Below are positions 1 through 7,304 of a DNA stretch of 64,000 nt, in pieces; position 1 is the first letter of the stretch; each line of letters begins with the position of its first letter. Where the stretch lies: NCBI RefSeq assembly GCF_014212055.1, contig NZ_JACJVO010000039.1, positions 23,433-87,432 on the forward strand, given 5' to 3'. Under the pieces are notes generated by a model. It did no database searches. It saw only the letters and a program-made list of their open reading frames with translations, and was not told the origin of the DNA. The translations under genes and the position numbers were made by a program. The DNA comes from Cohnella zeiphila (GTDB taxonomy: Bacteria > Bacillota > Bacilli > Paenibacillales > Paenibacillaceae).

Positions 1-333
1 GAGATGATCCAGACCGACGATTCCTGGTACGTGGTTCGCAACACGCCCGGCGTAACCGGGTTTGTCGGATCCACGGGCTCCGGATCGAAGCCGACGGCGC
101 TTCTGCCCGAGGAAGTGGAGCAGATTCTGCGCCACATGGGCATGGAGGAGCCGAAGCCGGTCATCGACTTCGAGCTGAAGGAGAACGTCCGCGTCAAAGT
201 CGGGCCTTTCGCCAACTTTGTCGGTTCGGTCGAGGAGATCCTGCACGACAAGAGCAAGCTCAAAGTGCACGTCAACATGTTCGGTAGGGAAACCCCGCTT
301 GAGTTGGATTATACCCAAGTGGAGAAGATATAA
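1..333 (+). CDS. nusG: Transcription termination/antitermination factor NusG (C-terminal part)
   Basis: The reading frame is open from the first base, so the gene is cut by the window edge and about 110 C-terminal residues remain. The last 55 or so residues form the KOW domain (ENVRVKVGPFANFVG), which in NusG contacts the ribosome or Rho while the missing N-terminal domain binds RNA polymerase. It is followed directly by rplK and rplA, the usual Firmicute order secE-nusG-rplK-rplA. The short gap to rplK shows no terminator, so cotranscription is likely. Confidence 0.95.
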   Translation, partial: EMIQTDDSWYVVRNTPGVTGFVGSTGSGSKPTALLPEEVEQILRHMGMEEPKPVIDFELKENVRVKVGPFANFVGSVEEILHDKSKLKVHVNMFGRETPLELDYTQVEKI

Positions 334-411
334 TATCCGGTTTCTGGCAAGAGCGGGAGGAGCGCGTCGCGCATCCGTCTAACCGCATTATGGGGCAAGG
401 AGGTGTGCATC

Positions 412-837
412 ATGGCCAAAAAAGTCATCAAATTGGTGAAGCTTCAAGTTCCTGCCGGCAAAGCAAACCCGGCGCCGCCGATCGGTCCTGCACTCGGTCA
501 AGCGGGCGTGAACATCATGGCTTTCTGTAAGGAATTCAACGCGCGTACGGCCGACCAAGCCGGTCTGATCATTCCGGTCGTCATCACCGTATTCGAGGAC
601 CGTTCCTTCACGTTCGAGACGAAGACTCCCCCGGCTGCCGTTCTGCTGCGCGTAGCGGCTGGCATCCCGAAGGGTTCCGGCGAACCGAACAAGAAGAAAG
701 TCGCTACCGTCAAACGGGCCAAAGTCCGCGAGATCGCCGAGCAAAAGCTGGTCGACCTGAACGCGGCATCCGTCGAAGCGGCTATGCGCATGATCGAAGG
801 CACCGCCCGCAGCATGGGCGTCGTCATCGAAGACTGA
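412..837 (+). CDS. rplK: 50S ribosomal protein L11
   Basis: A 141-residue protein starting MAKKVIKLVKLQVPAGK, the family's usual length. L11 binds 23S rRNA in the GTPase-associated centre together with L10-L7/L12. An in-frame GTG lies at 403, but it falls inside the Shine-Dalgarno AAGGAGG (397-403), so the ATG at 412, eight bases downstream, is the start. The N-terminal domain with the proline helix (NPAPPIGPALGQ) and the C-terminal RNA-binding domain are complete. Cotranscribed with nusG and rplA. Confidence 0.97.
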   Translation: MAKKVIKLVKLQVPAGKANPAPPIGPALGQAGVNIMAFCKEFNARTADQAGLIIPVVITVFEDRSFTFETKTPPAAVLLRVAAGIPKGSGEPNKKKVATVKRAKVREIAEQKLVDLNAASVEAAMRMIEGTARSMGVVIED

Positions 838-843
838 TTCCGG

Positions 844-888
844 GCGGGATTCGGTCCCGCAACCGGGTGCTCCGGACAACCGGTCCGG
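844..888 (+). promoter_or_regulatory. Two consecutive stem-loops in the rplK-rplA spacer
   Basis: Two GC-rich hairpins occur in the 133-bp spacer: GCGGG/CCCGC (844-848 with 856-860) and CCGGAC/GTCCGG (872-877 with 883-888). No T-run follows, so they are not terminators. L1 is known to autoregulate its own mRNA through an rRNA-like site, so they could be an L1 target or just mRNA-stabilising structures. I cannot confirm the specific L1 fold. Confidence 0.3.
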
Positions 889-970
889 CGCATGTGGGAG
901 GAAATCCATGCCGCTCCTCGCACGGGAGCGCGGATTGAAACCGTTAAAACCACACAAGGAGGAGAACAAC

Positions 971-1666
971 ATGGCTAAGCACGGCAAGAAGTACGCGGAA
1001 GCTGCCAAGCTGATCGACCGCGACGCGACGTACGAGTCGCTCGAAGCGATTGAGCTGGTCAAGAAAGCCGCAACGGCCAAGTTCGACGAGTCCGTCGAAG
1101 TTGCCGTCCGTCTCGGCGTCGATTCGAGAAAGCAAGACCAGAACGTTCGCGGCGTCGTCGTCCTGCCTCACGGCACGGGCAAGACCAAGCGCGTTCTCGT
1201 ATTCGCCAAGGGCGACAAGCTCAAGGAAGCGGAAGCCGCAGGCGCGGATTACGTCGGCGATGCGGACCTGATCAACAAAATCCAACAAGGCTGGTTCGAG
1301 TTCGACGTGTGCGTCGCGACTCCGGACATGATGAGCGAAGTTGGTAAGCTCGGCCGTATTCTCGGCGGTAAAGGCTTGATGCCGAACCCGAAGGCCGGCA
1401 CCGTAACGAACGACGTTACGAAAGCCGTGCAAGAGATCAAGGCCGGTAAGATCGAATACCGTCTGGACAAAGCCGGACAAATTCATGCCCCGATCGGCAA
1501 GGTATCGTTCGATGCCGAGAAGCTGAACGAGAACCTCAAGGCGCTGATCGACGCGCTGAACCGCGCGAAGCCGGCTGCCGCCAAAGGCGTGTACCTGAAG
1601 AACATCTCGATCTCTTCGACGATGGGACCGGGCGCACGGCTCAACGTAGCCGCCTACCGTCAATAA
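971..1666 (+). CDS. rplA: 50S ribosomal protein L1
   Basis: A 231-residue protein of normal length (MAKHGKKYAEAAK start). L1 forms the mobile stalk of the large subunit at the E site and binds 23S rRNA helices 76-78; in many bacteria it also represses its own mRNA. The frame extends upstream to 908, but AAGGAGGAG at 956-964 precedes the ATG at 971, which gives the family's N-terminus. The signature LMPNPKAGTV is present. It is the second gene of the L11-L1 pair; a new promoter and leader follow. Confidence 0.97.
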   Translation: MAKHGKKYAEAAKLIDRDATYESLEAIELVKKAATAKFDESVEVAVRLGVDSRKQDQNVRGVVVLPHGTGKTKRVLVFAKGDKLKEAEAAGADYVGDADLINKIQQGWFEFDVCVATPDMMSEVGKLGRILGGKGLMPNPKAGTVTNDVTKAVQEIKAGKIEYRLDKAGQIHAPIGKVSFDAEKLNENLKALIDALNRAKPAAAKGVYLKNISISSTMGPGARLNVAAYRQ

Positions 1667-1685
1667 GACGCGGGCCAAACTACGG

Positions 1686-1715
1686 TTGACAGCCTAAGGG
1701 CGATCGTGGTAAGCT
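1686..1715 (+). promoter_or_regulatory. Probable sigma-A promoter of rplJL
   Basis: A perfect -35 TTGACA (1686-1691) is followed after 18 bp by TAAGCT (1710-1715), a weak -10. It lies between the rplA stop and the L10 leader, where Bacillus-type genomes carry the rplJ promoter. Confidence 0.45.
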
Positions 1716-1724
1716 CACAAAGTT

Positions 1725-1837
1725 GAATATCGATACCGTAGACCGTAGGTGCCGAGAGGCTTAATTTCCTACCGAGGTGTGTGGATAGAGGGAAGGCCGA
1801 TTCCGTCAGGATGAGCGCCGGAACGATAAGACACGTC
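1725..1837 (+). ncRNA. Ribosomal protein L10 leader
   Basis: The 263-base rplA-rplJ spacer holds a typical L10 leader: a run with CCGTAGACCGTAGGTG, GAGAGGCTTAATTTCCTACC and GAGGTGTGTG (about 1736-1785). It is placed just ahead of an intrinsic terminator and rplJ. In Firmicutes the L10-L12 complex binds this RNA and represses rplJL. The call rests on position and recognisable leader motifs; a covariance-model search was not possible. Confidence 0.8.
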
Positions 1838-1868
1838 ATGCCTCCGCAGCGTCTGCGGAGGCATTTTT
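1838..1868 (+). terminator. Attenuator terminator of the L10 leader
   Basis: A perfect 12-bp stem (ATGCCTCCGCAG, 1838-1849, with its complement at 1853-1864) with a 3-base loop runs into TTTTT. It lies upstream of rplJ, so it can only stop transcripts before the gene. It therefore acts as the attenuator of the L10-L12 autoregulatory leader. Confidence 0.85.
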
Positions 1869-1929
1869 GATGCCGCGGACGCTGCGAACATTCAGATACG
1901 GTTGGATCATGAACCAGGAGGTGTACGAA

Positions 1930-2433
1930 ATGGCAAATGCGAAAATCATTGCGGCCAAGCAGCAGGAAGTGGAAGAGATCGCAACGAAGCTGCGCGAGAG
2001 CGCAAGCTCCGTCGTGACCGACTACCGCGGCCTGAACGTGGCGCAAGTGACCGAGCTGCGGAAGTCGCTCCGCGAGGCCGGCGTCGAATTCCAAGTTCTG
2101 AAGAATTCGCTCGTCAGCCGTGCGGCTGCAAGCGCCGAGCTGTCCGATCTGGACGCCGTTCTGACCGGACCTACCGCCGTGGCGTTCAGCAAGAACGACG
2201 CCGTTGCCGCCGCGAAGATCCTGAACGACTTCGCGAAGAAGAACGACGCGCTTAAGCTGAAAGGCGGCATCGTCGAAGGACGTTTCGTCGACAGCGAGCA
2301 AGTGAAGGCGCTGGCCAACCTGCCGTCCCGCGAAGGCCTGCTGTCCATGCTGCTCAGCGTGCTGCAAGCGCCGGTGCGCAACTTCGCGCTCGCGGTCAAA
2401 GCGGTCGCCGAGAAGAACGAAGCCAGCGCGTAA
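1930..2433 (+). CDS. rplJ: 50S ribosomal protein L10
   Basis: A 167-residue protein starting MANAKIIAAKQQEVEE, matching the family N-terminus. AGGAGGTG at 1916-1923 fixes the ATG at 1930 although the frame is open from 1867. L10 anchors the L7/L12 dimers to the ribosome: the N-terminal domain binds 23S rRNA and L11, and the C-terminal helix (about 135-165) carries the L12 dimers. Its partner rplL lies 75 bp downstream. Expression is probably controlled by the leader and attenuator just upstream. Confidence 0.97.
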   Translation: MANAKIIAAKQQEVEEIATKLRESASSVVTDYRGLNVAQVTELRKSLREAGVEFQVLKNSLVSRAAASAELSDLDAVLTGPTAVAFSKNDAVAAAKILNDFAKKNDALKLKGGIVEGRFVDSEQVKALANLPSREGLLSMLLSVLQAPVRNFALAVKAVAEKNEASA

Positions 2434-2508
2434 GACATGCGGAATGCCGCGCATCATGCGGCTCAAGCAAGACCTATAACAACTACCAAACATTGGAGGT
2501 ACTATTCC

Positions 2509-2874
2509 ATGAGCAAAGAGCAAATTTTGGAAGCCATTAAGGGCATGAGCGTTCTGGAACTGAACGATCTCGTCAAAGCAATCGAAGAAGAATTCGGCGT
2601 TACCGCAGCAGCTCCGGTTGCTGTTGTCGCTGGCGGCGGCGGCGCTGCCGAAGCTGCCGAACAAACCGAGTTCGACGTCATTCTTGCTGAAGCCGGCGCT
2701 TCCAAGATCAACGTTATCAAGGTTGTTCGCGAAATTACGGGTCTCGGCCTGAAAGAAGCGAAAGACGTCGTCGACAACGCTCCGAAGCCGATCAAAGAGA
2801 AAGTGGCTAAGGAAGAAGCAGAAGCGCTCAAGGCTAAGCTCGAAGAAGCCGGCGCTAAAGTCGAAGTTAAGTAA
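2509..2874 (+). CDS. rplL: 50S ribosomal protein L7/L12
   Basis: A 121-residue acidic stalk protein. The order is an N-terminal dimerisation domain (residues 1-33), an Ala/Gly/Val hinge (AAPVAVVAGGGG, about 35-50) and the factor-binding C-terminal domain with GLGLKEAKDVVD. It recruits EF-G, EF-Tu and IF2 to the ribosome. TGGAGGT lies upstream of the ATG at 2509. A strong terminator follows at 2896-2932, ending the L10-L12 transcript. Confidence 0.97.
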   Translation: MSKEQILEAIKGMSVLELNDLVKAIEEEFGVTAAAPVAVVAGGGGAAEAAEQTEFDVILAEAGASKINVIKVVREITGLGLKEAKDVVDNAPKPIKEKVAKEEAEALKAKLEEAGAKVEVK

Positions 2875-2895
2875 TCGAACCTCCGCATAACATAC

Positions 2896-2932
2896 AAACC
2901 CCTTGAAGAATCACGATTCTTCGAGGGGTTTG
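2896..2932 (+). terminator. Intrinsic terminator after rplL
   Basis: AAACCCCTTGAAGAAT pairs with ATTCTTCGAGGGGTTT around a short loop. The A- and T-rich flanks could make it work in both directions. It separates rplJL from ybxB. Confidence 0.85.
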
Positions 2933-3028
2933 TTAAATTCCGGAGTCCCGGCAAAGCACCTGAGCAAGTTTCGAAGCGTCGGCCCTATTTTTCGGGGTTA
3001 TCTCATGAAGGCAAGGAGGACGGACCCG

Positions 3029-3637
3029 ATGAGCGAACATTACTATACCTCGAAACCGCAAACGGCCAGCGATCGGCGATCGTTCGCGGTCGAACTGAGA
3101 GGCAGCCGCTTCAAGCTGGTATCCGATGCCGGCGTGTTTTCGCGGGACGGGGTGGACTACGGCAGCCGAGTTTTGATCGAACGGATGGAATTCGCGGAGG
3201 ACGCGAACGTTCTCGATCTCGGATGCGGCTACGGTCCGATCGGACTGGCCGCTGCCCGCCTTGCGCCGCGAGGACATGTCACGATGCTGGACATTAACGA
3301 ACGAGCCGTCGCTCTGGCCCGCGAGAACGCGGAGGCCAACGGCGTGACCAACGTAGAGGCGCATAGAAGCGATTTGTATGAAGCGGTGGAAGGACGGCGG
3401 TTCGACGTCATCCTGTCCAATCCGCCGATTCGCGCCGGGAAAGTGGTCGTTCATCGTATTCTGACCGAAGCGAAGCTACATCTCGTTCCGGGAGGCGCGC
3501 TTTGGATCGTCATTCAGAACAAGCAAGGCGCTCCGTCCGCCCGTGCGAAGCTCGAGGAGACGTTCGGAGAGGCAGCCGTCGAAGAGATCGGCAAGGACAA
3601 AGGCTACCGAATTTATAAAGCGCAAGCGCCGGACTAA
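3029..3637 (+). CDS. ybxB: Class I SAM-dependent methyltransferase, RsmC-like (YbxB)
   Basis: A 202-residue methyltransferase, the same length and position (rplL-ybxB-rpoB) as Bacillus YbxB. The SAM-binding motif DLGCGYGPIG is at residues 63-72 and the base-methylating motif NPPI at 131-134, as in RsmC-type enzymes that make m2G in 16S rRNA. AAGGAGGA (3013-3020) selects the ATG at 3029; the open frame before it lacks a comparable site. Target G1207-equivalent of 16S rRNA is inferred from family, not shown here. Confidence 0.9.
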   Translation: MSEHYYTSKPQTASDRRSFAVELRGSRFKLVSDAGVFSRDGVDYGSRVLIERMEFAEDANVLDLGCGYGPIGLAAARLAPRGHVTMLDINERAVALARENAEANGVTNVEAHRSDLYEAVEGRRFDVILSNPPIRAGKVVVHRILTEAKLHLVPGGALWIVIQNKQGAPSARAKLEETFGEAAVEEIGKDKGYRIYKAQAPD

Positions 3638-3663
3638 ATCGGCGTTGAGCCATAGCGAATTGA

Positions 3664-3712
3664 GGGGTGTTCCAGGACGGCCAATTCCGTCCGGCGGAAC
3701 GCCCTTTTTTTT
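3664..3712 (+). terminator. Intrinsic terminator after ybxB
   Basis: A long stem (GGGTGTTCC..GGACGG paired with CCGTCC..GGAACGCCC) runs into TTTTTTTT. It closes the ribosomal cluster before the accessory island. Confidence 0.9.
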
Positions 3713-3735
3713 CGTGGGAATCTGAATTCGGGGGC

Positions 3736-3788
3736 TCCCCCAAAAGTAATCGGAAATCGCTTCGAAGCCTCACGTCACTTTTGGGGGA
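3736..3788. repeat. 12-bp perfect inverted repeat with 29-bp spacer
   Basis: TCCCCCAAAAGT (3736-3747) is repeated in inverse as ACTTTTGGGGGA (3777-3788). The spacer contains the small palindrome CTTCGAAG. There is no T-run after it. It lies at the left edge of the pectin island, between the ybxB terminator and the lyase promoter, and could be an operator, an RNA hairpin or an insertion scar. Confidence 0.6.
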
Positions 3789-3862
3789 TAAATGAACAAA
3801 TCCTCCGGGGAATGAACCGATCCGGGAAAGCGATTTGGTTCATGGCGTGAAGAATCGAACGA

Positions 3863-3891
3863 TTGAAGCGGCTGCAGCGGCGCCGTACGAT
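3863..3891 (+). promoter_or_regulatory. Probable promoter of the pectate lyase gene
   Basis: TTGAAG (3863-3868) and TACGAT (3886-3891) are separated by 17 bp. Transcription would begin near 3898, giving a leader of about 105 bases that contains the cre-like site. Both hexamers are imperfect, as expected for a regulated promoter. Confidence 0.45.
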
Positions 3892-3931
3892 GGGCATGGC
3901 AGCAACCTAACGAAAGAAAGGAGGCCAATGT

Positions 3932-3945
3932 TGTAAGCGGTTACG
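3932..3945 (+). promoter_or_regulatory. CcpA-binding (cre) site in the pectate lyase leader
   Basis: TGTAAGCGGTTACG matches the cre consensus TGWAANCGNTNWCA at 13 of 14 positions, with only the last base differing. It sits about 35 bases after the predicted start of transcription, where CcpA would block elongation, so carbon catabolite repression of the lyase is likely. A tiny start-stop frame (ATG TTG TAA at 3928-3936, with AAAGGAGG before it) overlaps the site. Confidence 0.65.
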
Positions 3946-4001
3946 GTCGAGACGGAGGGATGACGGGCAGGCGGAACGATTTTCAATGAGGAGGTTTGAC
4001 C

Positions 4002-7000
4002 ATGAAAAGATGGTTTGCGCTTCTGCAGGGCGCGCTGATCGGCTTATCCTTGATTCAACCGCTGCCTTCGGCGAAAGCGGCTTATGACAAGCTGCCCGCA
4101 TTTCCGGGGGCGGAAGGCTTCGGCTATGCGGCGACGGGAGGCCGCGGCGGCGAAGTGTACCATGTGACCAGCTACGAGCTCACCGGACCGGGCACATTCT
4201 ACGATGCGCTCATGACCGCCGGGACGACGCCGCGTACGATCGTGTTCGATATTTCGGGCGAAATCACGATTCCCCAGATCATTGTCCGGAACAAATCGAA
4301 CCTTACGATCGCGGGGCAGACGGCACCGGGCGACGGGGTGACGATCCGGGGCAACAATATCCGATTCATCGAGTGCAGCGATATCGTCATTCGCTATATG
4401 CGCTTCCGCTTGGGCGTTCAAATCTTTCAAGACGATTCGATGTATTTCGAGGACAGCCAGAACGTCATTGTCGACCATTCCTCCTTCTCCTGGGGAACGG
4501 ATGAAGTGCTGTCCATCAAGAGCAAGGATTACGACCATCCGAAGTCCAAAAACATTACCGTGCAGTGGTCCATCATCTCGGAAGGCCTGCTGACTCACTC
4601 GATGGGCGGATTGGTCGAGATGAACACGATCACGATGCATCACAATCTGTATGCGCACAATAACGACCGCAATCCGAAGACGAAGGGGGTGATGGACTTC
4701 GTCAACAACGTCGTTTACAACTGGGGCCAGTTCCCTTACGTAGCCGGCGGCGAATCCGGCACGAAGGGTTATGGCAACGTAGTGGGCAATTATTTTATCG
4801 CGGGCATCAATTCGGAGAATCCTGAATACGCCGTGGTTCGCGGGAATGAAAACTACCATTTGTTCCTGGACGACAACCGGATCGATAGCAATAAAAACGG
4901 GAAGTTGGACGGGAAAGATTCGGGCAGCGGCATGATGGAAGCCGAAAGACCGAGCGCCCTCGTTCCGGAGCGCTTCGAATACCCGCCGGTCCATACGGAG
5001 GAGCCGGAGACCGCTTATGAGCACGTTTTGGGCTACGCCGGAGATTCGCTCGTCCGGGATGCGGTGGACAAGCGGGTGACGGACGGCGTCCGCAGCCAGA
5101 CCGGAGCCATCATCGGCGACGAGGACGATGTCGGCGGATTCCCGGCGCTCAAGCGGGAAGCGGCTGCCGCCGATACGGATCGGGACGGGATGCCCGACGT
5201 CTGGGAGCTGGCGCAGGGGCTGGATCCGAACGATCCGGAGGATCGGAACGGAGACCGGAACCGGGACGGCTATACGAACCTGGAGGATTACTTGAACGAG
5301 CTGGCGGCCCCGGGATATCCCGACGGTTATCCGTTGACGCCTCCGGATTGGTCCGGCACGCCGTTCGAACCGCCGGTCGTCTCCGTACCGGAACCCGAGA
5401 CGGAGCCGGTGCCGCCCATGAACGGGGAGACGGTTCGGAGCGCCGTCGTCCATGACGACAGCGCGAACGGCGCCGTCAACGCCGCGGCTTGGTCGGTCCA
5501 AGAGAATCTGGAGCCCGGCGATTTCGTGGCGGGGGACCGAATGACCGGGAACAAGACGTACAAGTTCGCGTCCGTTCCGGACGAAGTCCAAGGAGCGGAG
5601 TGGATTCGGACGGCCGTAGGGTCGAGAAGCGCCGCGAGCGAAGATCTGCTGTCCTTCTACTTGGCCGCGGACGCCGACGTGTATGTCGCCCACGATTCGA
5701 GAATCGCGACGAAGCCGCAATGGCTGGCGAGCGCATACGAGGACACGGGGCTCGCCGTCGCGGACGATCAACCTGTTCAGTATGAGCTTTACAAGAAGCA
5801 CTATCCGGCAGGCTCCCGAGTCGTCATGGGTCCGAACGGCGGCACTTCCCAAATGAACTATTTCGTTGTCGTCAAGCCGACGGCCGCGGATACGCCAGCC
5901 CCGGCTTCCTCTCCTTCGGAGCTAGCGGGAACGCTATCGGACGGGCCCTCGATATCGCTGCAATGGTCACCCGTTGACGATGCGGCAGCTTACTTGATCT
6001 ATCGTTCTTCCACCCTGGACCCGAACGATAAAGTCGTTGGCAGCTCTACGACAGCCACGTATGCGGACACGGCCGTCGAGATGGGGGCGGTTTATCGGTA
6101 CAAAGTGTCTGCCGCAAGCGCCGGCGGCGAATCCTCGTTATCCGATTCCATAGAGGTGCCGGCGTACGATCCTTCGCTGCCGGCTCCTTCCGCGCCGTCG
6201 GATCTTACGGTTGCGGCGGCGAGAAGTCTCTCCGTCGATCTGGCCTGGACGCCGGAGGATGATGCGGTCGGCTACGGCATTTACCGTTCGTCCGAACCGG
6301 AAGGCTCTTTCGAACGAATCGGCTACGCGCGAACGGCATCTTACACCGACAAGACGGTGAACCCCTCCACCACGTACTTCTATCGGGTGACGGCGACAGC
6401 GGATGGCGGTGAATCCGAGCCTTCCGCCATCGTAACGGCAACGACCAAACAGCCGGTCGTCCTGCCGCAAGCGCCGGAAGGACTGTCCGCCGCAAGCGCG
6501 ACGGCGTCCGCGTTCGAACTGAAGTGGCGGGAATCGGACGGTGCCGAAAGCTACAACCTTTATCGGAAAGGGAACGAAGAGGACGGCTATACCCTGATCG
6601 CAAATACCGCGGAAACCGGTTATACCGACGACAGCGTGAGCGCGGGTCAGACCGGATACGCCTACCGAGTCGCCGCGGTCAACGAGAAGGGCGAGTCGGA
6701 ACCGTCCGACGACCTGTTTGTAGCCATGCCTTTGCCCGAGAAACCGGACCGTCTGATCGCCGGACTGACGGGCGAGACGTTCGTCGGATTGATCTGGACC
6801 TCGCACGGCGGAGTAACGCAATACAACATCTACCGTTCTACCCCGGGCAAGCCGGCCGAGCTGGCTGGCACCGCGAAAGTCGATACGTTCTACGACCGCT
6901 CCGCCGAACCCGGAACCCATTATCTCTACTACGTCAAAGCGCAGAACGCATCCGGCGAATCGATCAAATCGAATGACGTCTCCGTTTGGACGACCGGGGG

Positions 7001-7007
7001 AGAGTAA
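4002..7007 (+). CDS. Secreted pectate lyase (PL1-type) with four fibronectin III repeats
   Basis: A 1001-residue exported enzyme that should cleave polygalacturonate by beta-elimination outside the cell. GAGGAGG (3988-3994) sets the ATG at 4002. A signal peptide (about 1-26, AKA cleavage motif) is followed by a PL1-like beta-helix: FPGAEGFGYAATGGRGG near the N-terminus and HHNLYAHNNDRNPKTKG about 210-225. After it come a calcium-binding thrombospondin-type stretch (about 391-440, DTDRDGMPD and DRNGDRNRDG), a beta-sandwich-like module of unknown function (about 465-630) and four FN3 repeats (about 635-1000). It lacks SLH or LPXTG anchoring, so it is probably released. It is monocistronic, with its own terminator and a cre site, and next to the importer for its products. 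Confidence 0.88.
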   Translation: MKRWFALLQGALIGLSLIQPLPSAKAAYDKLPAFPGAEGFGYAATGGRGGEVYHVTSYELTGPGTFYDALMTAGTTPRTIVFDISGEITIPQIIVRNKSNLTIAGQTAPGDGVTIRGNNIRFIECSDIVIRYMRFRLGVQIFQDDSMYFEDSQNVIVDHSSFSWGTDEVLSIKSKDYDHPKSKNITVQWSIISEGLLTHSMGGLVEMNTITMHHNLYAHNNDRNPKTKGVMDFVNNVVYNWGQFPYVAGGESGTKGYGNVVGNYFIAGINSENPEYAVVRGNENYHLFLDDNRIDSNKNGKLDGKDSGSGMMEAERPSALVPERFEYPPVHTEEPETAYEHVLGYAGDSLVRDAVDKRVTDGVRSQTGAIIGDEDDVGGFPALKREAAAADTDRDGMPDVWELAQGLDPNDPEDRNGDRNRDGYTNLEDYLNELAAPGYPDGYPLTPPDWSGTPFEPPVVSVPEPETEPVPPMNGETVRSAVVHDDSANGAVNAAAWSVQENLEPGDFVAGDRMTGNKTYKFASVPDEVQGAEWIRTAVGSRSAASEDLLSFYLAADADVYVAHDSRIATKPQWLASAYEDTGLAVADDQPVQYELYKKHYPAGSRVVMGPNGGTSQMNYFVVVKPTAADTPAPASSPSELAGTLSDGPSISLQWSPVDDAAAYLIYRSSTLDPNDKVVGSSTTATYADTAVEMGAVYRYKVSAASAGGESSLSDSIEVPAYDPSLPAPSAPSDLTVAAARSLSVDLAWTPEDDAVGYGIYRSSEPEGSFERIGYARTASYTDKTVNPSTTYFYRVTATADGGESEPSAIVTATTKQPVVLPQAPEGLSAASATASAFELKWRESDGAESYNLYRKGNEEDGYTLIANTAETGYTDDSVSAGQTGYAYRVAAVNEKGESEPSDDLFVAMPLPEKPDRLIAGLTGETFVGLIWTSHGGVTQYNIYRSTPGKPAELAGTAKVDTFYDRSAEPGTHYLYYVKAQNASGESIKSNDVSVWTTGGE

Positions 7008-7054
7008 TAAGAATCATTCCGATGCAAGCGCGCAAGAAAGTGCAAGACCGTCCC

Positions 7055-7086
7055 AAAAGAAGCTCCCCTAGCAGGGAGCTTCTTTT
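7055..7086 (+). terminator. Intrinsic terminator after the pectate lyase gene
   Basis: AAAAGAAGCTCCC (7055-7067) pairs with GGGAGCTTCTTTT (7074-7086) around a 6-base loop. The symmetrical A/T flanks permit termination on both strands. No gene is evident in the 200 bases that follow. Confidence 0.9.
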
Positions 7087-7277
7087 CGCGCATAGGGCAA
7101 TCAACCGTTTCTCCATTCGACCAACCGATTCTCCGGCACGTCTCCATGCAAAATTTTTCTCCCGACGAGCCGTATGATCCGAAGCCCTCCGTAAAGTTCA
7201 TGGGCGAGCTCCGAGGCAACCTTCCCTTTCTGAAGCGATTAAAGAATCTGCTCATTCCGTGGCGAATTGATCGATTG

Positions 7278-7304
7278 TTGACGTTCGGATCCTGCGGGTA
7301 TGAT
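7278..7304 (+). promoter_or_regulatory. Possible promoter of the ABC transporter operon
   Basis: TTGACG (7278-7283) and TATGAT (7299-7304) are separated by 15 bp, shorter than the ideal 17. If used, transcription starts after 7310, downstream of the two ATG codons at 7300 and 7303, which bears on the start of the first permease. Confidence 0.4.

Noticed and set aside
388..1678. Long open frames on the minus strand opposite rplK and rplA
   Set aside because: They mirror the codon pattern of the plus-strand ribosomal genes, lack ribosome-binding sites and show no family motifs.
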